Assembly: GCA_039583875.1 (NCBI GenBank)
Contig: CM077157.1
Coordinates: forward strand, 76,694,346-76,758,345
Length of the DNA: 64,000 nt
Direction: 5' to 3'
Source: Platanthera guangdongensis
Taxonomy: Eukaryota > Streptophyta > Magnoliopsida > Asparagales > Orchidaceae
Numbering within the stretch: position 1 is the first letter of the stretch; each line of letters opens with the position of its first letter. Below are positions 1-11,164 of this stretch, piece by piece. A model generated the notes under the pieces. It worked only from the letters and a program-made list of their open reading frames with translations. It searched no databases and was not told the origin of the DNA. The position numbers and the translations under genes were made by a program.

Positions 1-832
1 TTAAGCGGTGCAGACGCCAACAATTTCCAGCTTATTCACAAGGTACGCGGTCGGGTACATGCCCGTGATGGGTCGGTCACGCCCGTGACCTAGGGCGTGT
101 AGCCCGTGTCTCGACATCTCGTCGACCAAAAGTGTCGACACTTCGACAAAGCTTGACACGCCCTGTGACACGCCCATGTCACAGGCCATGTCCCCTCTCT
201 CGACACCCGACACGCGACACTCGACACTCGATATCGCGGGACACGGCCCGTGACACGCCCGTGTCACGCGGCGTGTACCCCATTCGTCGAGCTCAACTCG
301 ACGCAAGAAAATTCGTCGAGTCAAGGAGGTCATGCCGCAGGTCACGCCCTGGGTCATGCCCCGACACGCCCGTGTCGGGGGGCGTGTTCCTCCCGCAACT
401 TCGTCGAATGAAGTTCGACGACCATAAAGCCAAACCGCATCCCGAGCTAGACACTCCCTGGGACACGCCCGTGTCCCAGGCCGTGTCACTAAAAAAATGC
501 CCATTTTTCACTGTTTTTAAAAGTGCTTCTTTCTCGTCCTAGACCGTTTTTTCCTTAAGGACTTTTTACCCCTTTTTGTTTTTTGTACACATCTTCCATA
601 CAATCAACCCATTTTGAGCAACCCTACCCGGGCTCGACAAAGTGCAAGCATTCCCTAAGAGGCCTCACGAGTCCCCAAATTGGACTCCGGCTTGCTGGGG
701 AATCGTGCAGCTCGGCTACCAAAACATCCACTCGCAAGCCCGCGGGAAAACCATGCTCGAACAACGGTCAAAGCCAACGTAACGCCCATCAAGCGTATGC
801 AATCATTCAACGAAAAAATACGGGGCGTTACA
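1..832 (-). repeat. 3' LTR of element A (partial, U3 side)
   Basis: Read on the minus strand, this LTR starts TGTAACGCCCC at 832 and runs left past the window edge. It matches 8044-8893 of the 5' LTR with scattered substitutions. Positions 60-480 hold the dense ACACG/CGTGT and TCGTCGA/TCGACGA inverted-repeat array. Open frames on both strands here are by-products of that array and are not genes. Confidence 0.9.
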
Positions 833-849
833 GTCACTCCCCCTAACAA
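833..849 (-). promoter_or_regulatory. Polypurine tract of element A
   Basis: On the minus strand a run containing AGGGGGAG lies directly before the TGTAACGCC start of the 3' LTR. This is the expected position of the plus-strand DNA primer in LTR retrotransposon reverse transcription. Confidence 0.75.
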
Positions 850-850
850 A

Positions 851-870
851 AAGTTTCTCCTCGAAACTTT
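851..870 (-). other. Stem-loop just upstream of the polypurine tract (A)
   Basis: Arms AAGTTTC and GAAACTT flank a short purine loop. Elements B, C and D carry the same kind of TTTCG...CGAAA hairpin in the same place (13786-13806, 18083-18100, 28430-28449). It may be a conserved cis element of this retrotransposon group. Confidence 0.55.
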
Positions 871-952
871 TCAATCATTTTGATATAAATCAAATGAGTA
901 ATCAAACAAAAACAATAATTCAACAAAAACACCAATTCACATACCAGCTTAT

Positions 953-3900
953 TTACGGGAACAAATGAGGGTGAGCCGCCCTCATCGTTGACTCGAGCTC
1001 CCACGTCGCGCTTTCCACATTCTGATTTTTCCATAGCACTTTGACCATAGGAATCTTCTTTTTTCGCAACACGCGCTCTTGGGAGTCCAAAATACGGATG
1101 TGCATCTCTACATACGAAAGGTTCGGCGCTAACTGCGGCACAAAGTCCAAAACTTGCTTGTCATTCCGCACACACTTGCGAAGTTGGCTGACATGAAACA
1201 CGTCGTGAACACCAGGAACGTTTACGGGTAATTCTACTTTGTAAGCGGATGCACCAACTCGCGCAAGAATCTTGAAGGGACCCACAAATCTTGGGTCTAA
1301 TTTGCGCTCTTTTCCAAACCTTTTAATTCCAACCATTGGGGAGACTTTCAGGAAGACAAAATCCCCCACAACAAACTCTAACTCCGACCTTCGCCGGTTG
1401 GCGTACTTTTCATATCGCTCTTGGGCGATCCGGAGCTTCTCCTGAATAAGTCGTACGGCAACTTCCATGTCCTCGAGCGCCTCTGGGCCAAACAAAGGCC
1501 GCTCGCCAACCTCAGCCCGAAATAGGGGAGTCCGACATCGTCGCCCATATAAAGCTTCGAACGGAGTCATTTGCAAGCTTTCTTGATAGCTGTTATTATA
1601 TGTGAATTCCATAAGCCGCAAACGTTCATCCCATGCTCCTCCATAATCAAGAATATAGCATCGAATCATATCTTCCACGATTTGGTTTACTCGTTCCGTT
1701 TGGCCATTCGTCTAAGGGTGGTAAGCAATGGAATACCTCAAATCCGTCCCCAAACCCTCTTGTAGACTCTTCCAAAAATGAGAAGTAAATCGGGAATCCC
1801 AGTCTGAAATGATATTGACTGGCACACCATGTAGTCGGATGATCTCGTTCAAATATAGCTCCGCTATTGTCTTCATCGGGTAGTTGACCTTAAATGGTAT
1901 GAAGTGAGCACACTTGGTCAACCTATCCACGATTACCCATACGGAGTCATGTCCTCGTGGAGATCTTGGTAAGCCTGTAATAAAATCCATTGAAATGCTT
2001 TCCCACTTCCATGTTGGAATCTCTAATGGCGTCAACTTGCCACCAGACCTCCCATGATCAGCTTTCACCCGCTTGCAGGTCTGACATTCCAATACAAATT
2101 GTGCTATATCTCTTTTCATTCCATACCACCAGACAATTTGTTTCAAATCACGGTACATTTTAGTTGAGCCTGGATGGTAGGCCATACTTGAGTCATGTGC
2201 TTCCCTACACATCATATCGCGAATGTCTCCAACTCCGGGGATACAAAATCGACCGCGATACTTTAACGTGCCTCCATCATCAATAGCAAAATCTGGTAAT
2301 TCACCTTTTTCAGTTCGAAGCAATAAATATAAAAGATCAGGATCCTCCTTTTGATGTTGTCTTGCAAGCACCATCCATGAAGGTTCTTCGACTGCCGAAT
2401 GACTTTGCGGTTCATATCTTCCCACGGAAATATCCATCAATAGAAATTCCTCCACAAGACGGTCGACTGAAAGATTAAATAATTTCCCCGTCTTCCGACT
2501 CAAAGCATCGGCCACAACATTAGCTTTCCCGGGATGATACTGAATCTCCACATCATAATCAGCTACATATTCAAGCCATCGCCGTTGGCGCAGATTCAAT
2601 TCCTTTTGGGTGAGGACGTACTTCAAACTTTTATGATCCGTAAAGATTTTACACTGTGCGTCGTAAAGTAAGTGTCTCCACAACTTCAATGCAAATATTA
2701 CCGCTGCGAACTCCAAATCATGCGTCGGGTAGTTCTTTTCATGACTTTTCAACTGCCGAGACTCATACGCAATGACTTTTTGGTCATGCATTAATACACA
2801 TCCGAGTCCAACGTGCGATGCATCCACAAAAACTTCATAATCTATCCCTTCTGTCGGTAATATCAACACAGGAGCGGTACATAACCTGTTCTTGAGTTCA
2901 AGAAATGATGCCTCACACTTGTCATTCCAACCAAACGCCACATTATTCTGGGTTAAGCGAGTCAACGGTACAGCCAACGTAGAAAAACCTTCTACAAATC
3001 TGCGATAATAGCCGGCCAAGCCCAAGAAGCTCTGAATCTCCTTGGGTGTCTCCGGTCTCCTCCACTCCATGACTGTAGTAATCTTTTCGGGATCCACGGA
3101 TATTCCATGTTGATTAATAACATGACCCAGGAATGCAACCTGCGATAACCAAAACTCGCATTTGCTTAACTTGGCGAACAACGTTTGGTCTCGCAAGGTG
3201 GCCAATACCAATCGCAGATGCTGTTCATGCTCCTTAGCACTGCGGGAGTAGACGAGAACGTCGTCAATAAAAACCACCACAAACCTATCCAAGTAGTCCT
3301 TGAACACCCGGTTCATCATATCCATGAAGGCTGATGGTGCGTTGGTCAAACCAAACGACATCACAAGAAATTCAAAATGGACATGTCTCGATTGAAACGC
3401 AGTCCGCGGAATATCAGACTCCCAAACCTTTAGCTGATGATAGCTCGAGCGGAGATCAATCTTCGAAAATACTGAACTGCCACGCAGTTGATCAAACAAA
3501 TCATCAATTCTTGACAGTGGGTACTTGTTCTTAATCGTCACCTTGTTCAACTCCTGGTAATCGATGCAAAGCCGCATCGACCCATCTTTCTTCTTCACAA
3601 ATAACACCGGTGCACCCCAAGGTGATGAACTTGGCCTGGTAAACCCCTTTGCCAATAGGTCATCCAGCTGGGTACGCAACTCTGCTAGCTCACGCGGGGC
3701 CATTCTGTACGGCGCTTTCGCAATAGGCCGCGTACCCGGATCCAAATTAATGACAAACTCGACATCACGATCAGGGGGAAGACCAGGAAGATCAGTAGGA
3801 AAAACATCTGGAAATTCACGCACAACAGGAATCTCCTCCAAACGCGGCAAAACAACACTAGTCCCCACAACTGAGACTAGACAAGCAAAACAGTCGGAAA

Positions 3901-4311
3901 CAAACAACGTCCGAACACATACCGCCGAAATCCCTGGAGAATCCTGGCATGAATCACCATAAACACTTCCCGGCTGACCATTGTCCTTGATAAAGTCCAA
4001 GCGCTTTCCTTTGCACTGGATGACGGCGTCATAGCGGGATAACCAGTCCATGCCCAGAATGACGTCAAAATCTTCCAAATCGAGCACCTTGAAATCAGCC
4101 TTCGCTAAGAAATCCCCCAACAAAATGGGACAATCAAGAAGACCCCAGTCCGCTACCACAGAAGCACCGGAAGGAAACCTCACCAAAAAGGCATTCCCCA
4201 CTCGATCTGGTGTCAAATGATACCGATCCAAAAAGGTTCGAGCCACAAATGAATGGGTCGCGGCAGAATCAAAGAGAACACACGCCCAACAGTTCTTTAC
4301 CTTAACGTTTC
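953..4311 (-). pseudogene. pol: Element A pol: protease, RT, RNase H, integrase, chromodomain (one nonsense codon)
   Basis: The minus-strand frame begins right after the gag-pol intron with a protease active-site region ([10 protein letters not shown], where DS/TGA is usual). Reverse transcriptase follows, with [11 protein letters not shown] and the catalytic FIDD near 3260-3271. Next come RNase H ([19 protein letters not shown]), an integrase zinc finger ([11 protein letters not shown]), the integrase core ([11 protein letters not shown]) and a chromodomain-like tail (VKVLWKN...ATWELES...HPHLF). An in-frame TAG at 1712-1714, in the position of the usual Gln of HPQTNGQ, splits the integrase; the remaining 241 codons (953-1678 and upstream) stay open. 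Everything else looks intact, so the loss is recent. Length agrees with Tekay-type pol. Confidence 0.9.
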
Positions 4312-4388
4312 CTATAAGGGGACATATGTAGCTAAGAACTATGCATAAAAGTCATAAACAAAACGTGAACCAGAGGAATGAATCGAAC
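4312..4388 (-). other. Gag-pol intron of element A (predicted, 77 bp)
   Basis: On the minus strand the segment starts GTTCGATT and ends CCCCTTATAG. Removing it joins the conserved V-I-S-G end of gag to the protease start in one frame, splitting the Gly codon after its first base. Unspliced, the stretch contains a TAG. Elements B, C and D have a short GT...AG segment at the same codon. Confidence 0.7.
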
Positions 4389-5607
4389 CTGAGATAACCT
4401 TATGTGACATCTGAGTTTCCTCTGACGAGATCACATTTAACTTCCCTTTTCCTTTGTCCAAACGCGGAGGCGGAGGCAAAGCCTGGAGTGGCATTGGTTG
4501 TAGCACGGGCTAGTTTTGTGGGCACCTTGCCTTGAGATGTCCCTGTTTGCCAGACTGAAAGCACACCTTGTCTTTGACCCAGCAGCGGCCCACATCCTGA
4601 CCTCTTCCCCCACAACTTGTACACTCCAAGTCTCTAGTTGGCGCACCCTGAATGGCATGCACCTGCTCCTTCTTCTGCATCCCCAACCGCTTGAAACATT
4701 TCTCAAATGGGTGACCTGATCGGCCATAAAAGCTACATGTCTCCTTCTTCTTCTTTCTTACGTCTGATTCTTGGGAGCTTTTCTCTCCCACCAGCTGTCT
4801 CTTATCCTTCCTCATCAGCTGCCCTCTTTGTTTTGCATTTTCTATCGCTTCAACCTTTAAAGCAGCCTCAACCACAGTGGTGTAACTCATCGCTCCATAA
4901 GCGCTTACGAACTGCTGAACATCGCTCCGGAGTCCGCCAAGAAATCTCTTCACTCGGTCAGCTTCCGTAGTCACCAAGCTCGGAGCGAACCAACTTAACT
5001 TGCTAAACTCAATTTCATACTCACTCACTGTGAGTTTCCTCTGTTTCAGGTACAAGAAGTAATTCATCAGGCGGTCCCTTTCAACTGACGGTAGAAACTT
5101 GCGCCGTAACATTTCTTTAAAGGCTTCCCACGAACATCCCGCCACTAGGCTTTCCTTTTCTCGCAACCACCAACTTTTAGCCAACCCTTTTAGTTGATAG
5201 GCGGCAAGCATCACCTTTTGGTCTTCGGTAATGCCAGAATAGACAAACATCTCTTCCAACATGATCACCCAATCATCCAAGATTACAAAGTCCGCTTTTC
5301 CATCATAGGTAGGTGGTCCAAGTCGCTGAAACTGTGAGATAAAAGTCATCGCAGGAGGAACCACAACTGGGGGTATCAATGCCATGGAAGGAGTAGAAAT
5401 AGTGGGGCCTCTGACAGTCTCTTGCACTCTTGGTGCCAGCCCAGACATCGCTGATGATATAGCTTGGAGCTGGGACTGCACTTCCTGCACCTGCCTCGTC
5501 AAAGCCTCATTACTTTGGCGTAGACTATCCATCAGGGCATTATTCTGCGCGCCCGAAGACTCGCCCTCCGATTGGGGAGTCTGCCTTGTTACTGGATGCT
5601 TCGACAT
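4389..5607 (-). pseudogene. gag: Element A gag (capsid/nucleocapsid), nonsense codon near the 3' end
   Basis: The ORF includes the retrotransposon gag fold (WWLREKESLV...FSKLSWFAPS) and an N-terminal Gln-rich coiled-coil-like stretch. I take MSKHPVTRQ at 5607 as the start because a consensus splice acceptor (TTTATAG|G) lies one base before it; an upstream in-frame Met exists at 5658. Three zinc-knuckle-like motifs lie at the C-terminus, but two have lost a Cys (CSFY..., CFQS...), unlike the matching CCFC and CFLC of element B. A TAG at 4510-4512 ends the frame about 40 codons before the gag-pol intron. Gag from this copy would package poorly, if it is made at all. Confidence 0.85.
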
Positions 5608-6260
5608 CCTATAAACACGTTCACCCTTAGCAAGCTCCAACCCAACAAAAACACACAACTGCTATGTGCAGACAATACATGTATAAATATGAACATCAAC
5701 TGCTAACTTGCTCTGGGAGTTTGAGAATGATGTTATGCCTAGCCTAAGATGACTTACTGTCATCCCACTAACTTGTGCCTAAACCCTGAATGCATGAATT
5801 TCTTTGACCCAAAACCATGAGTGTACAGGTGTCATCATGTAAATCTTTAGCTTGGCATGTTGTGCCCATGCAATGTTATGGTATGCGTGTTGTGCAATGC
5901 AATCCAAAAAAGGCCTTAATGCATGCCATGAGCGGTCGTACACATCACAATGATATGCATCTCATACTACATAGCATTGCATGCAACGAATAAAAGAAAA
6001 CGTGCTAGTCGCATCCATGTGGTGAGGTTATGCATCCCATACTACATAACCCTCACCTGTTGCCCCTATGGTGGATCCATATACAACCACATATTATGCA
6101 TCCCATACTACATAATATGCCTCGTATACTTCTGTTCATGCCATGAGTGTAGTGTTCGTGCTTCGGCCAAGACGTACTGATGGCACCTCGGTGTGTGTAT
6201 GAGATGATGATTAATAATGTTGACTACAAGGAAAGTTTGTCCGACCACTTGTCAAGCAAA
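5608..6260 (-). other. Untranslated leader of element A, with three hairpins
   Basis: A 650-bp gene-free stretch lies between the primer site and gag. It is rich in ATGCAT-like words. Three hairpins at 5945-5982, 6022-6056 and 6088-6118 share the loop-side word CATCYCATACTA (RNA sense TAGTATGGGATG) but have different self-complementary stems. No other gene is seen. Confidence 0.6.
5955..6114 (-). repeat. Three-copy hairpin repeat, 66-75 bp apart
   Basis: The core word is at 5955-5973, 6030-6048 and 6096-6114. Flanking arms are CAATGATATG/CATAGCATTG, GTGAGGTTATG/CATAACCCTCAC and CATATTATG/CATAATATG. Each pair is complementary or nearly so, while the arms differ between copies. Confidence 0.65.
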
Positions 6261-6276
6261 CCTGCCTCTGATACCA
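6261..6276 (-). promoter_or_regulatory. Primer-binding site of element A (initiator tRNA-Met)
   Basis: Read on the minus strand, TGGTATCAGAGGCAGG follows the LTR end GTGACA after a two-base gap. It matches the complement of the 3' end of plant initiator tRNA-Met. Confidence 0.85.
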
Positions 6277-6278
6277 AC

Positions 6279-8893
6279 TGTCACAACCTGCATTTCCTCA
6301 ACGAGTATATCGTATCAGAGTAAGAGGAACTACGTGTTATGATGCTATGTCGTGCAGGGGATAACTGCACACGCTCAGGTAAACGCTCGACGCTTCCTTT
6401 AGTAGTTGGAAACCATCAGTTGTATGCAAGAAAATTGTTTAGTTTGATGGTCATATCCCTCGGCCTTATGGATCAACACGTGTGTTTGTACGCGGCGGAA
6501 AATACTTTAGTTTACTTATGACGATCTCCTATATGCATCCTACATTTATAATCATATAAGAAATCATCCTTTTTACGTTGTTTGGAAAATACGTCTTAGT
6601 TTATCAAAACATGTATGCATGATATAGGATAATAGGTTTGTTTTATTTTGAAAATATCGAATACAACCTAGCATAAATCCTTCCCAAGAGCAAGGAGACA
6701 TCATCTCATCCAAATGAGTCACATTAGCAGTCTAGCATTCATATATCACAAGTAAAGAAAACCACCAATGAGCGCCAACAAGCTGACACAAACCTATTGG
6801 GGCACATGTATGTTTGTACAACAAAGTAAAGAACTACCTCGCTATGTAAGCTCGGCTAGCTCCAAAGAAACTCTACCCAAGCACTAGCGGCTCAACCGGC
6901 TACAACCTGCACCTGAGGCATTCAAGAAAGAACACCTCAACAATCTTTAAAGCTACACAAGAGAGTATGAAGTTCATGTAAAACGAGTGAAAAGAACAGA
7001 TGGAAAACAAGTGTTAAACACTATCAACCCAAAGTGTAAAACGCACCAAGTGCGTGCAATTCTCATCAAGTCCTGCTCAACCTGCAGGAGCAAAAAGGCA
7101 ATATACATTCCCCTTCCATCATTTTTTATAACAAGAACCACTATACTAGTGAAACATGAGCAGCGATTAAGTTTGATTCCGCAAGGGTCTTTTGGTGGCG
7201 GCCCTCAAGTGGAACGCACCGATAAAAGCCAGCCCAAACCGGGTCCAAAATGGTACTCTATACCATAAAACAAACCCGGTGGCCACCAAGGCTGAAACCA
7301 CACCACCCCTTATAGAATCCTCACACAAACGCGCCTGCCATGGTTCACAATTCGCCTCGCAAAACTCACCATAACCCAAGCTAAACATGTTTCCTTTCAT
7401 CGTCCTCACTCATGACCACACATTACCCATGTTATGTCAAACTTATTAGCGTTTGGATTTCTACTTACTCCATAAAGGACAACGCTAACCAAACCAACAA
7501 GCGTATTCTAACATGATTATGACATGAACAAGAAAGAATCACATGAACAAGAAAGGCTACATGAATCAAATGAGCATAAGAATTAATTGAGCATAGGGAA
7601 AATTAGACTTGAAGGAACAAGAGGATTCATGTTTGTGAGTACTAAACAAAAACAAGAGTAACAAGACTAATAAAATTGAACAAGCTATTAAAATTGAAAG
7701 AGGAAAGCTAGTTAAACGTGCAAAATCAAAGAACAAGAAAACAAGATTGGCAAGGATGAAGAACACTGCTTGCCTGAACCGAGACGACACTGCGACGGCT
7801 GCTCCTCTCTTCCCTTGCCTTGCTTTAGCTTTTCTCCCTTGCTTTCTCTTTAAGAATGAAGAAGAAGATGGAGAAAGGGATAAGTGAGGAGAAAAAATAT
7901 CTTTCTCGGCCTTATTCCCTCCAGAACAGAGCTGGACCGTTAGATCCAGAATCAGAGAAAGGAACGACACAAAAAAACTGGAGAAAATTGATTTTCGGCC
8001 CTGTCACGCCCTGTGACACGGGCGTGACACGCCCGTGTCACAGGGCGTGTACCTTAAGCGGCGCAGACGCCAACAATTTCTAGTTATTCACAAGGTACAC
8101 GGCCGGGTACACGCCCGTGACGGGTCGGTCACGCCCGTGACCTAGGGCGTGTAGCCCATGTCTCGACATCTCGTCGACTAAAAGTGTCGACACTTCGACA
8201 AAGCTTGACACGCCCTGTGACACGCCCGTGTCATAGGCTGTGTCCCCTCTCTCGACACCCGACACTCGACACTCGACACTCGACACTCGACATCGCGGGA
8301 CACGGCCCGTGACACGCCCGTGTCACGGGGCGTGTACCCCATTCGTCGAGCTCAACTCGACGCAAGAAAATTCGTCGAGTCAAGGAGGTCACGCCCCAGG
8401 TCACGCCCTGGGTCACGCCCCGACACGCCCGTGTCGGGTGGCGTGTTCCTCCAGCAACTTCGTCGAATGAATTTCGACGACCACAAAGCCAAACTGCATC
8501 CCGAGCTAGACACGCCCTGACACATGCCCGTGTCCCAGGTCGTGTCACTAAAAAGAATGCCCATTTTTCACTGTTTGGAATAGTGCTTCTTTCTCGTCCT
8601 ACACCATTTTTTCCTTAAGGACTTTTTACCCTTTTTTGTTTCCTGTACACATCTTCTATACAATCAGCCCGTTTTGGGCAACCCTACCCGGGCTCGACAA
8701 AGTGCAAGCATTCCCTAAGAGGCCTCACCGAGTCCCCAAATTGGACTCCGGCTTGTTGGGGAATCGTGCAACTCGGCTACCAAAACAGCCACTCGCAAGC
8801 CCGCGGGAAAACCATGCTCGAACAACGGTCAAAGCCAACGTAACGCCCATCAAGCATATGCAATCATTCAACGAAAAAATACGGGGCATTACA
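6279..8893 (-). repeat. 5' LTR of element A (2615 bp)
   Basis: Minus strand, TGTAATGCCCC at 8893 to GTGACA at 6279. U3 holds the palindrome array (8005-8530). The 6300-7550 part is AT-rich and gene-free. Purine-rich sequence around 7800-7870 (minus strand) may be the transcribed leader. No clear TATA box was found. Open frames such as 7566-7970 (minus) have no recognisable product. Confidence 0.88.
8005..8530. repeat. Palindrome array in U3 of element A
   Basis: The array is repeated ACACG-CC-CGTGT inverted repeats with extended arms, mixed with TCGTCGA-N7-TCGACGA units (for example the one around 8458-8480). The first unit, 8005-8049, is a perfect 45-base dyad with 22-base arms and one central base. 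The equivalent array in the 3' LTR spans about 60-480. Confidence 0.85.
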
Positions 8894-9340
8894 ACCGTGG
8901 ACAACAAAAGAGAAAGGATAAGAGGAAGACTGGTGAGAGTAAGAGTTCCCAAGAATTCGGTGCTGCTTCGAGGAAGAGGATCAAAGAAATATGTTGTTTC
9001 TGTGGCCAGTTGGGCCATCCATTCGAAAAATGTTTCAAAAGAATAGGAGCTCAGAAGCAGGAGCAGGTTCTTACAATTCAGGGTGCTCCTAAGGGAGATT
9101 TGGTTTGTACTTCATGCAAACGAAGATGGTACGATGCTTCCCACTGTTGGGGGTAAGGAAAGGGGCTGCTTTCTGTGCGGACAGAAAGGACATTTCAAGT
9201 CAAAGTGCCCGCAGGCTCAGCCTCTGTGGCAACCAGTTCCACTTATGTCTTTGCTACCGCCGCAGCATTTGGACAAGGAAAAGGGGAAGCTGAACGTGGT
9301 GTCTCTTGAGGAACCCAGACGTCTACTCATGTTATTTCAG
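8894..9340 (+). pseudogene. gag: Element B gag, 3' part (zinc knuckles)
   Basis: Translation gives a Lys-rich stretch and then zinc-knuckle motifs (CCFCGQLGHPFEKC, CFLCGQKGHFKSKC) closely matching gag of A. An in-frame stop lies between the knuckles. One missing base near 9310-9316 (GAACCCAG against GAAACTCAG in A) shifts the frame just before the conserved V-I-S-G end. The capsid part was separated by insertion of A at 8893. Confidence 0.85.
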
Positions 9341-9428
9341 GTTTGATCCTAATATAGTTTTAGATTTTAATTCATAGTTATTGGTTTAACGTTCATCCAC
9401 TTAGTCGCGTACGCGATTATTTTTATAG
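9341..9428 (+). other. Gag-pol intron of element B (predicted, 88 bp)
   Basis: The segment starts GTTTGATCC and ends TTTTTATAG. Removing it joins ATTTCAG to GAAGGTTTAAGG, the same Gly codon and phase as in A. It contains stops in the gag frame. Confidence 0.7.
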
Positions 9429-11164
9429 GAAGGTTTAAGGTAAAGAATCGTTGGGCACGCGCCCTTTCTTATTCTGGTGCTACCCATTCGTTTGTGGCTA
9501 GAACCTGTGTTGAGCGTCATCTTCTGACTCTGGGTCAGGTTGGCGATGCGTTTCATGTCAAATTTCCCTCTGGTGATTCAGTGGTATCGGACCAAGGCAT
9601 TCAGAGTTGTCTGATTCTGTTAGGTGATTTCCTAGCGTTTGCTGATTTGAAGGTGTTAGACCTGGAAGATTTTGATGTGATTTTGGGTATGGACTGATTG
9701 TCCATATATGATGTTGTTATCCACTGCAAGGTTAGGCGCTTGGACTTCAAGATGGACAACGGCCAACCCAGTAGTGTTTATGGCTATCCGCGCCAGTGTT
9801 CTCCGATTATTTCTACAATATGTGCTCGGAAGCTTTTAGATTCCGGCTTTTTTGCTTGTTTGGTTTCTATTTTGGAAACCAAGGTTGTTTTGCAGCATTT
9901 AGAGGAGATCCCCATGGTGCATGAGTTTTCTGATGTATTTCGTGAGAAACTTCATGGTCTCCCGCCTGAGAGAGACGTGGAGTTTGTCATAGTTCTGGAG
10001 TCGGATACCCGTCCTATTGCTAAGGCACCATACTGAATGGCCCCTCGTGAGTTGGAGGAGTTGCATACACAGCTAGATGATTTGTTGCAAAGCGGATTTA
10101 TTAGGCCAAGTTTTTCACCTTGGGGAGCCCTCGTGCTATTTGTGAAGAAAAAGGATGGATCTATGAGGCTTTGCATTGATTATAGAGAACAGAACAAGGT
10201 GACTATCAAGAATAGGTATCCCTTGTCTAGAATTGATGACTTGTTTGACCAGTTGCATGCTAGTTCTGTGTTTTCAAAGATTCATCTTCGTTCGGGCTAC
10301 CATCAGTTAAGGATTCGTGCGACGGATATCCCACGGACTGCCTTTCGTTCTCGGCATGGACATTTTGAGTTCTTGGTGATGTCTTTTGTTTTGACTAATG
10401 CAATCTCTTCCTTAATGGATATGATGAACAGAGTGTCAAAGGATTTTTTGGACCATTTTGTGGTCGTATTTATAGACGACGTTCTAGTTTATTCTCGCAG
10501 TACTGATGAGCATGCCTATTACTTGCGTTTAGTTTTGTCTGCTTTGAGGGACCATAAGCTGTTTGTTAAGCTGAGCAAGTGTGAGTTTTGGTTACTTCAG
10601 GTTTCTTTCTTGGATCATGTGGTAAGTAAAGATGGAATTTCAGTTGACCCTGAGAAGATAGCTGCTGTTATGGATTGGAATAGACGAACCACGCCCAAGG
10701 AGATAAGGAGCTTCCGAGGGTTGGCTTGCTGTTATAGAAGGTTTGTAAAGGATTTCTCTACGTTGTTCGCGCCACAAACTAAACTGACGCAGAAGAATGC
10801 AGCTTTTGTCTGGAGCGATAAGTGCGAGGATGCTTTTCTGGAATTGAAGCGCAGACTGTGCACTACTCTGGTTTTGACCTTACCTACGGAAGGAATAAAA
10901 TATGTCGTATATGTCGATGCATCGCACGTTGGACTTGGTTGTGTGCTGATGCAAGAAGGAAAGGTAATTGCGTATGGGTATAGCAAGTTAAAGATTCATG
11001 AGAAGAACTACCCTACGCAAGATTTAAAGTTCGCAGCTATAATTTATGCACTAAATTTGTGGAGGCATCTATTGTATAGTGCGTTGTGTAAGATTTACAC
11101 CGATCACAAGAGTTTAAAATATGTTTTCACTCAAAGGGAGTTGAATTTGTGCCAGCGAAGATGG
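9429..11164 (+). pseudogene. pol: Element B pol part 1: protease, RT, RNase H (stops present)
   Basis: The protease region reads SGATHSF, followed by VGDAFHVKFPSGDSVV. Stops at 9695-9697 and 10034-10036 interrupt the frame. The RT ([22 protein letters not shown]) and RNase H ([22 protein letters not shown]) are open from 10037 to QRRW at 11164, where homology to A ends abruptly at the gene-capture insert. About 100-150 bp of pol are missing at the junction. Confidence 0.88.

Larger units (their letters stand above)
1..8893 (-). mobile_element. Element A: Ty3/gypsy (Tekay-like) LTR retrotransposon, left end off window
   Basis: A minus-strand element in the order 5' LTR (6279-8893), primer site, leader, gag, short intron, pol, purine tract, 3' LTR (1-832, cut by the window edge). 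LTR ends are TGTAAC...GTGACA. The right-hand flank continues straight into the gag gene of element B, so A inserted into B's gag; the target duplication should be the five bases at 8894-8898, but the other copy lies outside the window. Pol ends in a chromodomain-like segment, which points to the chromovirus branch. Gag and pol each carry at least one nonsense codon, so this copy is not autonomous. Confidence 0.9.

Noticed and set aside
132..542. Open frames on both strands through palindrome arrays (also 8231-8548, 17286-17813, 25669-26196, 27670-28397, 35048-35774)
   Set aside because: The translations are low-complexity echoes of the inverted repeats (T-R-P-C-H, D-T-P-V-S) in several frames at once.
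6261..6276. tRNA gene
   Set aside because: Only a match to the tRNA 3' end (primer-binding site); no cloverleaf around it.
7566..7970. Minus-strand 134-codon ORF in the A LTR
   Set aside because: Low-complexity Ser/Leu/Phe translation of a purine/pyrimidine-rich leader; no counterpart elsewhere.
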